A DNA stretch of 64,000 bases from Flavobacterium sp. 9 (GTDB lineage Bacteria > Bacteroidota > Bacteroidia > Flavobacteriales > Flavobacteriaceae). The position numbers were made by a program, and so were the translations under genes. The notes under the pieces are model-generated. The model ran no database searches. It was not told the origin of the DNA and saw nothing but the letters and a program-made list of their open reading frames with translations. Location: assembly GCF_002754195.1 (NCBI RefSeq), contig NZ_PEEU01000001.1:3038001-3102000 (forward strand). The letters are read 5' to 3'. Below are positions 1 through 7,383 of this stretch, in pieces (position 1 is the stretch's first letter; every line of letters starts with the position of its first letter).

Positions 1-1
1 T

Positions 2-307
2 TTATTAGAAAATGCTTACCAAGAATGTTTGTTCTACAAAATTAAAAAACGCGGGCTTGTTGTTGAAAAAGAGAAAACAATACCTTTAATTTTTGAAGAA
101 GTTCAACTTGATTGTGCATATCGAATTGATTTACTGGTAGAAAATAAATTTATAATAGAAATAAAAAGCGTGGAATCGCTCACAGTAAATAATTTGGCAC
201 AAACTCTAACTTATTTAAAAATTGGTAAATATAAACTCGGATTATTAATAAATTTCAACGAAGTTCTCCTAAAAAATGGCATCAGAAGAGTCGTAAATAA
301 CTTATAG
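2..307 (+). CDS. GxxExxY family protein, 5' end cut by window edge
   Basis: The reading frame is open from base 2 and begins LLENAYQECLFYKIKKRG, which matches the early part of the small GxxExxY family, so the first residues lie outside the window. TTG at 29 is therefore an internal codon, not the start. The remainder (QLDCAYRIDLLVENKFIIEIKSVE) has the D...E.K pattern of a PD-(D/E)XK nuclease-like fold, which this family is thought to share. Known members are about 125 residues, often encoded near sugar-nucleotide genes, and have no settled function. The stop is TAG at 305-307. Family assignment is good; any nuclease activity is inference. Confidence 0.8.
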   Translation, partial: LLENAYQECLFYKIKKRGLVVEKEKTIPLIFEEVQLDCAYRIDLLVENKFIIEIKSVESLTVNNLAQTLTYLKIGKYKLGLLINFNEVLLKNGIRRVVNNL

Positions 308-514
308 ATAAAGCTTAGAGAACTTCAATAACCTTCTAAAAGCTTCCCGAACTTTGCGAAAAAACTTTGCGCCCTTTGCGGTAAAAAGACATTCCAACTT
401 TACGAAAAAACTTTGCACTTTGCGTTAAAAAAATACCCTTTCCAAGATAAAAAATAAACTTTGTGGTTATAAAAAAACATTACGACCTTTGCGTTTAAAG
501 AATAAAAAACTAAA
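308..514. repeat. Degenerate CTTTGCG-rich intergenic repeat
   Basis: The 207 bp before trpS contain at least four spaced copies of a short unit ending in CTTTGCG or CTTTGCA, each followed by an A-rich run (around 350-495). No gene is seen. A promoter for trpS may be hidden in it, because TTTG is part of the Bacteroidota -7 element, but none of the copies gives a clean TAnnTTTG. Confidence 0.5.
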
Positions 515-1489
515 ATGGCAAAAATACTAACTGGTGTTCAGAGTACTGGAACGCCACATTTGGGAAATTTATTAGGTGCAATTATTCCTGCAATTGAATT
601 ATCGAATGATCCTGCAAACGAATCTTTTTTGTTTATTGCTGATTTACACTCAATTACGCAAATAAAAGATGGTAAAACATTAAGAGAAAATACATACAGC
701 ACTGCAGCGGCTTGGCTTGCTTGTGGTTTAAATCCTGATAAAGTTACATTCTACAGACAATCTGATGTAACTCAAACAACCGAATTGACTTGGTATTTAA
801 GTTGCTTTTTTCCGTTTCAAAGACTGACATTGGCGCATTCTTTCAAAGATAAAGCAGATCGTTTAGACGACGTTAACGCGGGACTTTTTACGTATCCGAT
901 GTTAATGGCGGCTGATATTTTGCTTTACGATGCTGAATTTGTACCGGTTGGAAAAGACCAATTACAACATTTAGAAATTACTCGTGATGTCGCTTCTCGT
1001 TTCAATCACCAAATGGGAGAAACATTTATAATTCCAGAAGCTAAAATTCAAAAAGACAGCACATTGATTCCGGGAACGAATGGCGGAAAAATGAGTAAAT
1101 CTGCTAATAACATTATCAATATTTTCGAGAATGATAAAGTGTTACGTAAACAAGTCATGAGTATTGAAACTGATAGTACTCCGCTTGAAGCTCCTAAAAA
1201 CCCGGATACTTGCAACGCTTTTGCAATCTATGCTCTTTTGGGAACTGAAGAACAAATTGCTGAAATGAGAGCTAATTATCTAGGTGGAAATTATGGATAC
1301 GGTCATGCCAAACAAGCTTTGTTTGAACTGATTACCGAAAAATTTAAAACCGAAAGAGAAAAATACAATTACTACATCAACAACCTTGAAGAAGTTGATG
1401 CACTTTTGAAAAAAGGTGCCGGAAAAGCTTCTCTTATTGCTGATGGAGTTCTGGCCAAAGTTCGCGACGTACTTGGATTTGGTAAATAA
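515..1489 (+). CDS. trpS: Tryptophanyl-tRNA synthetase
   Basis: Class Ic aminoacyl-tRNA synthetase that charges tRNA-Trp with tryptophan in the cytoplasm. At 324 residues it has the normal length of bacterial TrpRS. The HIGH-type signature is TPHLGN at residues 13-18 and the KMSKS loop is intact at 192-196 (GGKMSKSANN). The Rossmann core segment MLMAADILLYDAEFVPVGKD is also typical. The ATG at 515 places the first strand (AKILTGVQSTG) directly at the N-terminus as in homologues. It is followed within 10 bp by a strong terminator hairpin, so it is probably monocistronic. Confidence 0.97.
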   Translation: MAKILTGVQSTGTPHLGNLLGAIIPAIELSNDPANESFLFIADLHSITQIKDGKTLRENTYSTAAAWLACGLNPDKVTFYRQSDVTQTTELTWYLSCFFPFQRLTLAHSFKDKADRLDDVNAGLFTYPMLMAADILLYDAEFVPVGKDQLQHLEITRDVASRFNHQMGETFIIPEAKIQKDSTLIPGTNGGKMSKSANNIINIFENDKVLRKQVMSIETDSTPLEAPKNPDTCNAFAIYALLGTEEQIAEMRANYLGGNYGYGHAKQALFELITEKFKTEREKYNYYINNLEEVDALLKKGAGKASLIADGVLAKVRDVLGFGK

Positions 1490-1496
1490 TATTCTA

Positions 1497-1530
1497 AACC
1501 CGACAGGTTTTTTAAAAAACCTGTCGGGTT
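1497..1530. terminator. Perfect 17-bp-arm hairpin after trpS
   Basis: AACCCGACAGGTTTTTT is followed immediately by its exact reverse complement, giving a GC-rich stem with A/T tracts on both sides. It lies 8 bp after the trpS stop and should terminate trpS transcription. Confidence 0.85.
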
Positions 1531-1546
1531 ATTAAAAATAGATAAA

Positions 1547-1996
1547 ATGAGAATATCAATCTTACTTTTTTTCCTAGTTTTCTCAAACATATCAAATTCA
1601 CAGAACTCTTATAAAACTTATGAAAATGCACTAGAAATTATTAAACTTTCACCTGAGTTTAATGAGTTTTTAAGTGATTTAAGTCAGAAAGATAAAGATT
1701 TTAATGTGTCAGAAGGTTTATATCCAATATGTGTTTATTGTGAATTTTTAACGGATTATGTAAATCCTTGTAAAAGTTCTAATTGGCTAGAAATTTGGCC
1801 AAAAGAACAAGTGAAAAATCTGGAAAAACTTGGAAATAAAAAAAACAAAAAAATTCTGTTACGTTTTACAAATACCGACAATTCTTATTTTATATCTGAA
1901 CTTAGCTATAAATCAAAAAAAGAAAATTTAGTCTTTCTATTTCAAATAAATAACGATAAACTGACTTTAATCAAAACGTTAGTAAATAAAATTTAG
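1547..1996 (+). CDS. Secreted protein of unknown function
   Basis: A 149-residue protein with an N-terminal signal peptide (MRISILLFFLVFSNISNSQNS), probably cleaved near SNSQ, so periplasmic or secreted. There is no lipobox cysteine. The mature part has a short Cys-rich patch (YPICVYCEFLTDYVNPCKSS), which suggests a disulfide or a metal site, and a Lys/Asn-rich C-terminal half. I recognise no family. It sits just behind the trpS terminator and ahead of another small orphan gene. Function unknown. Confidence 0.6.
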   Translation: MRISILLFFLVFSNISNSQNSYKTYENALEIIKLSPEFNEFLSDLSQKDKDFNVSEGLYPICVYCEFLTDYVNPCKSSNWLEIWPKEQVKNLEKLGNKKNKKILLRFTNTDNSYFISELSYKSKKENLVFLFQINNDKLTLIKTLVNKI

Positions 1997-2086
1997 GTGA
2001 GTTATTGATAGTCAAGAAATTATTAAAAAAAAACGCTAAACAAAGAGAAATATTACACTTAAAAATTCTTTTACCCCAATCTATAC

Positions 2087-2458
2087 ATGAAGAAAATATT
2101 TACTAAATACATGTTTCTTCTGCTAATAACTCTTTTTTTATTAGGCTTTTTACTAGCGTATTTATTTGGAGATGAACGATCTTTTGCCATAAACAAAACT
2201 GTTGGTTCGGCTTATACTTTTTCGAATGAAGTTATCCTAAACGCATTTTTGGTAATCTCTCAAATTCTTTTCATTTTTGGTTATTTGATATTATTCCTTC
2301 TTAAGCGAAAGACAAATTATTACATTTCGTTAGCTCATTTTGAGATTATTATACTGGCATATTATTCAATATCTTTCGAAAACTTTACCGTTTCAGTAAT
2401 TTTTGGTGCGATTTCTATTATCCTGTTTTTGATAAATATTTTCAAATCTCAGAAATAA
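2087..2458 (+). CDS. Small four-helix membrane protein, unknown
   Basis: A 123-residue protein made almost entirely of hydrophobic helices: roughly residues 8-27, 46-70, 76-96 and 100-120. The start is at an ATG 90 bp after the previous gene. No family is recognised and no catalytic motif is visible. It converges on dprA with only 18 bp between the two stop codons. Likely an inner-membrane protein; function unknown. Confidence 0.55.
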   Translation: MKKIFTKYMFLLLITLFLLGFLLAYLFGDERSFAINKTVGSAYTFSNEVILNAFLVISQILFIFGYLILFLLKRKTNYYISLAHFEIIILAYYSISFENFTVSVIFGAISIILFLINIFKSQK

Positions 2459-2476
2459 AACCACCTTAATTTTTTA

Positions 2477-3577
2477 TTAAATCGCCTCAAACAACTTCCC
2501 TGGTAAAGGTCTAATAACACCTTTGAGTTCCATATTCAAAAGCATTCCTGATATTTTATAAATTGGGAAGTCACATTGAAGTGCTATAAAATCCAATATC
2601 TCTTTTCCGTTTTTTAAAAGAAAATCATATACTTTTTGCTCATCAGGTTCTAATTCTACAAACAATTGTTTTTGTACCGGTTTTGACTTGTTTTCGACGT
2701 CCCAGTTTAAAATATATACCAAATCGGCAGCTGATGTTAGTACGTTTGCTTTTTGTGTCTTAATTAAGTTATTACAGCCTTGACTGTATTTGTCGGTTAC
2801 TCTTCCGGGAACGGCAAAAACATCACGGTTATAATCGTTTGCTATATTTGCTGTAATTAGCGAACCGCCTTTATCCGCAGATTCTATAACAATTGTTGCT
2901 TCGGTCATTCCGGCAACAATGCGGTTTCTGCGTACGAAATTCTCTTTATCCGGATTTGAAGAACTCCAAAACTCCGTTATGAATCCTCCATTTTCCTCCA
3001 TTTTTGCAACGTACTTTTTATGCATTTTAGGATAAATTTGGTTTAAACCATGCGCCAAAACTCCGATAGTCTGTAAGTTGTTTTCGACAGCCAACTGGTG
3101 TGCTGCAATATCAACTCCGTAGGCAAATCCGCTAATAATCACAGGATCAAGCGGAGCCAGATCTTCGATAAGTTTTTTGCAGAATTCCATTCCATAAGAA
3201 GTAATCTGACGAGTTCCGACTATACTAATTAATTTTCTATTTTTCAAATTAATGTTTCCCGTGGAAAATATCAAAACTGGCGAATCAATGCAATGTTTCA
3301 ACCGATCCGGATAATTTTCGTCCTGAAAAAACGAAACATTTATCGCTTTTGATTTTATAAATTCAAGTTCCTGATTGGCTTTTTCAAATACAATTTTGTC
3401 ATTCAAATTATTTAATAAAACTCCTCCAACTCCATCAATAGCAGATAATTGATTTCTTTTAGTTTTAAAAACAGCTTCGGCATTTCCGCAATGAGACATC
3501 AGTTTTTTGGCCATAATATCTCCAACTCCATCCACTTTTAATAAGGCTAATAAATAAAACAATTCCTGATCTGACAT
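2477..3577 (-). CDS. dprA: DNA-processing protein DprA
   Basis: DprA/Smf binds incoming single-stranded DNA and loads RecA during natural transformation. The 366-residue protein has an N-terminal helix-hairpin-helix region (VDGVGDIMAKKLMSHCG), the Rossmann-like core (SIVGTRQITSYG, then SGFAYGVDIAAHQLA and GVLAHGLNQIYP), the SGSLITA-like segment (KGGSLITANIAND) and a C-terminal winged-helix DML1-like domain. All expected blocks are present and in order. The start ATG at 3577 gives the usual N-terminus for Bacteroidota DprA. It is transcribed divergently from the HU/SPOR gene. Confidence 0.96.
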   Translation of the reverse strand: MSDQELFYLLALLKVDGVGDIMAKKLMSHCGNAEAVFKTKRNQLSAIDGVGGVLLNNLNDKIVFEKANQELEFIKSKAINVSFFQDENYPDRLKHCIDSPVLIFSTGNINLKNRKLISIVGTRQITSYGMEFCKKLIEDLAPLDPVIISGFAYGVDIAAHQLAVENNLQTIGVLAHGLNQIYPKMHKKYVAKMEENGGFITEFWSSSNPDKENFVRRNRIVAGMTEATIVIESADKGGSLITANIANDYNRDVFAVPGRVTDKYSQGCNNLIKTQKANVLTSAADLVYILNWDVENKSKPVQKQLFVELEPDEQKVYDFLLKNGKEILDFIALQCDFPIYKISGMLLNMELKGVIRPLPGKLFEAI

Positions 3578-3780
3578 CTTCTAAAATATTATGTAAAATA
3601 GAATGTAAAGTTCTAATAAATTAATACTGCAAATATGGTTAAAATAAAGTAATTTCTTAATAAAAATAACAATTTACATTGTGGTCAATTTTTAAAAACT
3701 AATAACCTAAACCTTAAAATACTGAAAATTAATTAACTATAAAAAATTCAGAATTGTTAATAAAAATTGTGAATAAAATT

Positions 3781-3809
3781 TTGATAACTATATTCATTAC
3801 ATAACTTTG
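3781..3809 (+). promoter_or_regulatory. Bacteroidota-type promoter of the HU/SPOR gene
   Basis: TTG at 3781-3783, an 18-base spacer, then TAACTTTG at 3802-3809 match the Bacteroidota sigma-A promoter (TTG-N17-23-TAnnTTTG). The start codon lies only 5 bases beyond the -7 box, so the transcript may be leaderless. Confidence 0.7.
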
Positions 3810-3814
3810 CTAAT

Positions 3815-4780
3815 ATGAAAATCGAAACTTACATAGGACAGTTATTGTATCGTTATCAGTGTGTAACGGTTCCCGGGTTCGGCGCTTTTTTAACCGAAAT
3901 TCAGTCGGCTCAGCTTAATGAAAGCACAAATTCGTTTTTTCCACCCAAAAAAATGATCTCTTTTAACAGCTATCTAAAAAATAACGATGGACTGCTGGCA
4001 AATCATATTGCAAATGCAGAAAAAACATCTTATGGTTTTGCTGTAAGTGCTATTGCTTTTGAGGTTGTAAGCTGGAAAAAAACATTAGAAGAAAACGGTA
4101 CTATTTACCTGAAAGGAATTGGCGAAATTCGCTTTAATTCCGAAAAAAATATAATTTTCACACCAAATGATCAGACCAATTATCTAACGAGTTCTTTTGG
4201 ATTAAGTCCATTTGTTTCGCCGTTGGTTAAAAAAGAAATTTTCGAGAAAAAAATCGAGAAACTTTCAGAAAGAGAAACGGTATCATTGTATGAAAATGAA
4301 GAAAGCAGATCAACAAATCCGTTTTTAAAATATGCTGCAATTATTGTATTAGGTCTTGGAATTACTGGTAGTATTGGATATCCTTTATACCAAAACCAAA
4401 TTGCTACTAAAACACTAATCGTGGAAAGTGCTGTTCAGAAAAAAGTACAAAATAAGATACAAGAAGCAACCTTTTTTATTCAAAATCCACTTCCTGCAGT
4501 TACACTTTCCGTAGACTCTGCAAAGGTTGAAACTGTTGACGAAAAAGTGATGCCGTATCACATTATGGCCGGAGCTTACAGAAGCGAACAAAATGCAAGA
4601 AAAGCTTATAATCAATTGATAAAAGACGGTTATAAAGCAAGAATGCTTGGCGAAAATAAACACGGATTATTCCCTGTTTTATACGGAAGTTATGCTACTA
4701 TGGCAGAAGCTGAAAAAGCACAAAAAGAAATTCAAAAAGGTGAAAATCCAGATGCCTGGATCCTAGTTGAGTCACTATAA
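3815..4780 (+). CDS. HU-CCDC81-like and SPOR domain membrane protein
   Basis: A 321-residue protein of the Bacteroidota HU/SPOR type. Residues 1 to about 130 form two HU-like lobes related to the CCDC81 family (IGQLLYRYQCVTVPGFGAF; ISFNSYLKNNDGLLANHIA; LKGIGEIRF). A single membrane helix follows near 170-190 (YAAIIVLGLGITGSIGYPLY), and a C-terminal SPOR domain occupies about 246-321 (YHIMAGAYRSEQNARKAYNQL). SPOR domains bind denuded septal peptidoglycan, so the protein probably links the cytoplasmic side to the division-site cell wall. DNA binding by the HU part is not shown by the sequence. Confidence 0.88.
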   Translation: MKIETYIGQLLYRYQCVTVPGFGAFLTEIQSAQLNESTNSFFPPKKMISFNSYLKNNDGLLANHIANAEKTSYGFAVSAIAFEVVSWKKTLEENGTIYLKGIGEIRFNSEKNIIFTPNDQTNYLTSSFGLSPFVSPLVKKEIFEKKIEKLSERETVSLYENEESRSTNPFLKYAAIIVLGLGITGSIGYPLYQNQIATKTLIVESAVQKKVQNKIQEATFFIQNPLPAVTLSVDSAKVETVDEKVMPYHIMAGAYRSEQNARKAYNQLIKDGYKARMLGENKHGLFPVLYGSYATMAEAEKAQKEIQKGENPDAWILVESL

Positions 4781-4786
4781 AAACTT

Positions 4787-4819
4787 AAAAATCCTGTTCT
4801 AACGAACAGGATTTTTTTT
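4787..4819 (+). terminator. Rho-independent terminator after the HU/SPOR gene
   Basis: Stem AAAATCCTGTTC / GAACAGGATTTT with a 4-nt loop, followed by a run of T. It lies 6 bp after the stop codon. Confidence 0.88.
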
Positions 4820-4912
4820 GCCTTATTTTATCTTTAAAAAACTTTATCTGTTCCGTTAAATTTACTTCTGATCTTATTTTTGTTATTCATTAACAAGAAC
4901 ATAAATAAAATC

Positions 4913-5359
4913 ATGAAGCATAAATTAAAAGTATTTTTTACATTCTTTCTTATCATTTCTGCCCAACAATTCTATGCGCAGGATATTGTAACAACTCAAA
5001 AAGCTCAGGACGCTTTATCCAAAAAAGCTGACCAAGAGGCCAAAAGATCAACTGACGAACTTCATAAAAAACTCAATGATGAACAAGCCAGATTGAAAAA
5101 AGAGCAAAAAACAGTCGAAAATCATCAAAAAGATCTGAAAAATTCTGAAAAAAATCTAGAGAAAACAAAGCAGAAGATTTCGAAATTAGAATCTGAAAAT
5201 CAAAAGATTAATACTAAAATCAACACAAATTCACTTACTGCCGAAGAATCTCAAAAACAAGCTATCAAAGTGAAAGAAAAAGAACTTGAAATTCAAAAAC
5301 TTAAGCTCAAACAAATCGATCAGCAAAAAGATTTAGATAAAGTCAGAGCTTCACTTTAA
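4913..5359 (+). CDS. Secreted coiled-coil protein
   Basis: A 148-residue protein. I chose the ATG at 4913 because it opens directly into a signal peptide (MKHKLKVFFTFFLIISAQQFYAQ) with a typical flavobacterial cleavage region at YAQ; the frame is open further upstream, but only with a TTG. The mature chain is nearly all charged heptad-like sequence rich in Lys, Glu and Gln, predicted as one long coiled coil in the periplasm. No enzyme motif is seen. It resembles generic flavobacterial periplasmic coiled-coil proteins of unknown role. Confidence 0.7.
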   Translation: MKHKLKVFFTFFLIISAQQFYAQDIVTTQKAQDALSKKADQEAKRSTDELHKKLNDEQARLKKEQKTVENHQKDLKNSEKNLEKTKQKISKLESENQKINTKINTNSLTAEESQKQAIKVKEKELEIQKLKLKQIDQQKDLDKVRASL

Positions 5360-5362
5360 ACG

Positions 5363-5400
5363 AAAAAATCCTATTCGCCATGGCAAATAGGATTTTTTTT
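5363..5400. terminator. Bidirectional terminator between convergent genes
   Basis: Stem AATCCTATT / AATAGGATT around a GCCATGGC loop, with A-tract on the left and T-tract on the right. It serves the coiled-coil gene on the plus strand and the secreted protein gene on the minus strand. Confidence 0.85.
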
Positions 5401-6160
5401 ATTTAGCAATTATTTTCGCATTCTGAGTGAGAATCATCTTCTTGCCTTGATATATTGTGAGTTTCGCCGGAGGCGAATTTTTCTCGCCCAAAACGATAAA
5501 TGCACATTCATATTTGTAATTATCTTTTATCCATTCATATTGGTGATTCCCTCCTATTCCTTCAACCACAAGTTCGCCTCTATATATAATCAAATCAGGC
5601 TTTTCAGTCATTTTTTTATCAATCGACCAGGAAACATAACGATAATTATTGTTCCCCAAATTATCAATTCTGATTTTAAATTTAGCTGTTTCTAAAATGC
5701 AAATGGGTTTCCAAAAAAAGTTAATACTTGAATCGAGATCCTTTTTTTGCGAAGCTATCAACTTGTTTTTGAGATCTATTTCAAATTTAGACTGATAATT
5801 TACTGCCGTTAAACGTCCATTAACATCCATCCAAATGCTTCCGTGATTTAACATTATTCCGCGTAAACCCATATCAGACCAGTCTTTTTCAGGATTAGAA
5901 GCTGTTATTTCGTTTTTTAAAGTTGAATCAAATAGTTCTTCATAACGTTTTACAAAATCTGTTTTATCAGTAATATCCGGTATAGGATATTCTCGCTCCA
6001 AAGGATATACAATCATGTCTCCGATTGCTTCTTTATTATCACTTTTTATGTTGTCAATAAACCTTTTAACCAATTTTTGATAATCTGCTTTTACATCCTG
6101 CGCATCAATCAAACCACTGCAAAAAATCAATAATGCTAAAAATAAATTTCTTGTTTTCAT
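5399..6160 (-). CDS. Secreted protein, tandem paralogue A
   Basis: A 253-residue protein with a signal peptide (MKTRNLFLALLIFCSGLIDAQ) and a mature domain I cannot assign to a named family with certainty. It is the same length as the next gene upstream and clearly homologous to it, sharing blocks such as DYPIP/EYPIP, RGIML, NYQSK.EIDLKNKLIA, RYxSWSI.KKM and a C-terminal SPPA.LTI..G...L.QNAKI. The C-terminal third looks like a small beta-rich domain. Probably periplasmic; function unknown. It overlaps the terminator at 5363-5400. Confidence 0.7.
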   Translation of the reverse strand: MKTRNLFLALLIFCSGLIDAQDVKADYQKLVKRFIDNIKSDNKEAIGDMIVYPLEREYPIPDITDKTDFVKRYEELFDSTLKNEITASNPEKDWSDMGLRGIMLNHGSIWMDVNGRLTAVNYQSKFEIDLKNKLIASQKKDLDSSINFFWKPICILETAKFKIRIDNLGNNNYRYVSWSIDKKMTEKPDLIIYRGELVVEGIGGNHQYEWIKDNYKYECAFIVLGEKNSPPAKLTIYQGKKMILTQNAKIIAK

Positions 6161-6308
6161 CTTAAAATATTTTTAATCGATTATTAATCTGTTCCTCACA
6201 ACTCCATATAAAAGTACTTAATTTATATTAGATTTTAACATTTTTAGTTCCTCTTATACAGCTACATAAACTAAAATTTTAATTAAAATATTGCATTCGA
6301 TTCAATAA

Positions 6309-6338
6309 AAAAACCTGTTCCATGTGGAACAGGTTTTT
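6309..6338 (-). terminator. Terminator of paralogue B, built on a parS-like palindrome
   Basis: AAAAACCTGTTCCA, a TG loop, then the exact reverse complement. The tip, GTTCCATGTGGAAC (6317-6330), differs by one base from the GTTCCACGTGGAAC palindromes clustered near mnmG. It ends 2 bp from the stop of the gene at 6341. Confidence 0.8.
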
Positions 6339-6340
6339 AA

Positions 6341-7102
6341 TTATTTGGTAACTATTTTTGCATCTTGAGAAAGTATTTCTTTACCGTTTTGAGAAATCGT
6401 TAAACTCGCTGGAGGAGATTCAGATGTGCCTAAAACAATGATAGAACATTGATACAAATAAGAATCTTTTTTGAAATCAAAATGACTATTTCCGCCGCTT
6501 CCGTCCGAGATCCATTTTCCATTAATGATCACTAAATCAGGTTTATCACTCATCTTTTTTTTAATAGACCATGAAGCATATCTGTAATTTTCTTTTCCTA
6601 AATCATCAATTCTTATTCTGAATTTAGACGTTTCCAAAACATAAACCGGAGCTTGAAATTTGGCAATAGACGGATGTAACTTCCCTTTTTCTGCAGCAAT
6701 CAGTTTGTTTTTAAGATCTATCTCTGCTTTCGACTGATAATTAATTGTAATAATCTTTCCGTTAGTGTCAATCCAGATATCACCGCTTCCAAGCATAATA
6801 CCACGCCAACCAACTTCTGACCAGTCTTTTGCAGGATTAGATTTGATGATTTCATTTTTTAAAGTCGCATCAAAAATCTGATCATATCGCTTTAAAAAAT
6901 CAGCTTTGTTCTTGACTGCCGGAATTGGATAATCTCGTCCTAACGGAAAAGAAATAAATGCCGCAACTCCCTCTTTGTTATTGCTTTTTACATTAGCAAT
7001 AAAACTCTTTACAAATTTTTGATACTCCGGTTTTAAATCTTGCCCAAAAGTCAATTGACAGCAAAAAATAAAAATAACGAAGTGTATCGCTCTACTTTTC
7101 AT
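6341..7102 (-). CDS. Secreted protein, tandem paralogue B
   Basis: A 253-residue secreted protein (signal MKSRAIHFVIFIFCCQLTFGQ) that pairs with the gene at 5399. The two align end to end without obvious gaps and share well over half their residues by eye, so this is a tandem duplication. The gene at 5399 comes second on the same strand, but a strong hairpin (6309-6338) separates them, so they are probably not co-transcribed. No catalytic motif is visible. Function unknown. Confidence 0.7.
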   Translation of the reverse strand: MKSRAIHFVIFIFCCQLTFGQDLKPEYQKFVKSFIANVKSNNKEGVAAFISFPLGRDYPIPAVKNKADFLKRYDQIFDATLKNEIIKSNPAKDWSEVGWRGIMLGSGDIWIDTNGKIITINYQSKAEIDLKNKLIAAEKGKLHPSIAKFQAPVYVLETSKFRIRIDDLGKENYRYASWSIKKKMSDKPDLVIINGKWISDGSGGNSHFDFKKDSYLYQCSIIVLGTSESPPASLTISQNGKEILSQDAKIVTK

Positions 7103-7241
7103 ATCTTATTTAATTAATTATTATTCTGATACTTATCGAATTATAAAATTACTTAATTAATGCTCTTTATAAACATTTTATTCCCTAAGTCTTCGATTAA
7201 ATTCAGTTTTTAAAACTTTCAAATCAAAAAAATTTTAAAAC

Positions 7242-7273
7242 AAAAAAATCCTGATCGTTTCAAAATCAGGATT
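7242..7273 (-). terminator. Terminator after the helicase gene
   Basis: Stem AATCCTGAT / ATCAGGATT with an A-tract on the plus strand, which reads as a T-tract on the minus strand. It lies about 110 bp beyond the helicase stop. Confidence 0.65.
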
Positions 7274-7383
7274 GTATGTTTAACGTGGAACATTTCAGAC
7301 TTCTCTAAAAAGAATTGATTCTATTTTACATAATGTTAGATAATAAAATCTAAAATTTAATTCAGATTTTTTCGGATTCGAAA

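Noticed and set aside
1372..1590. Minus-strand frame across the end of trpS
   Set aside because: It reads through the trpS terminator hairpin and is antisense to two better genes.
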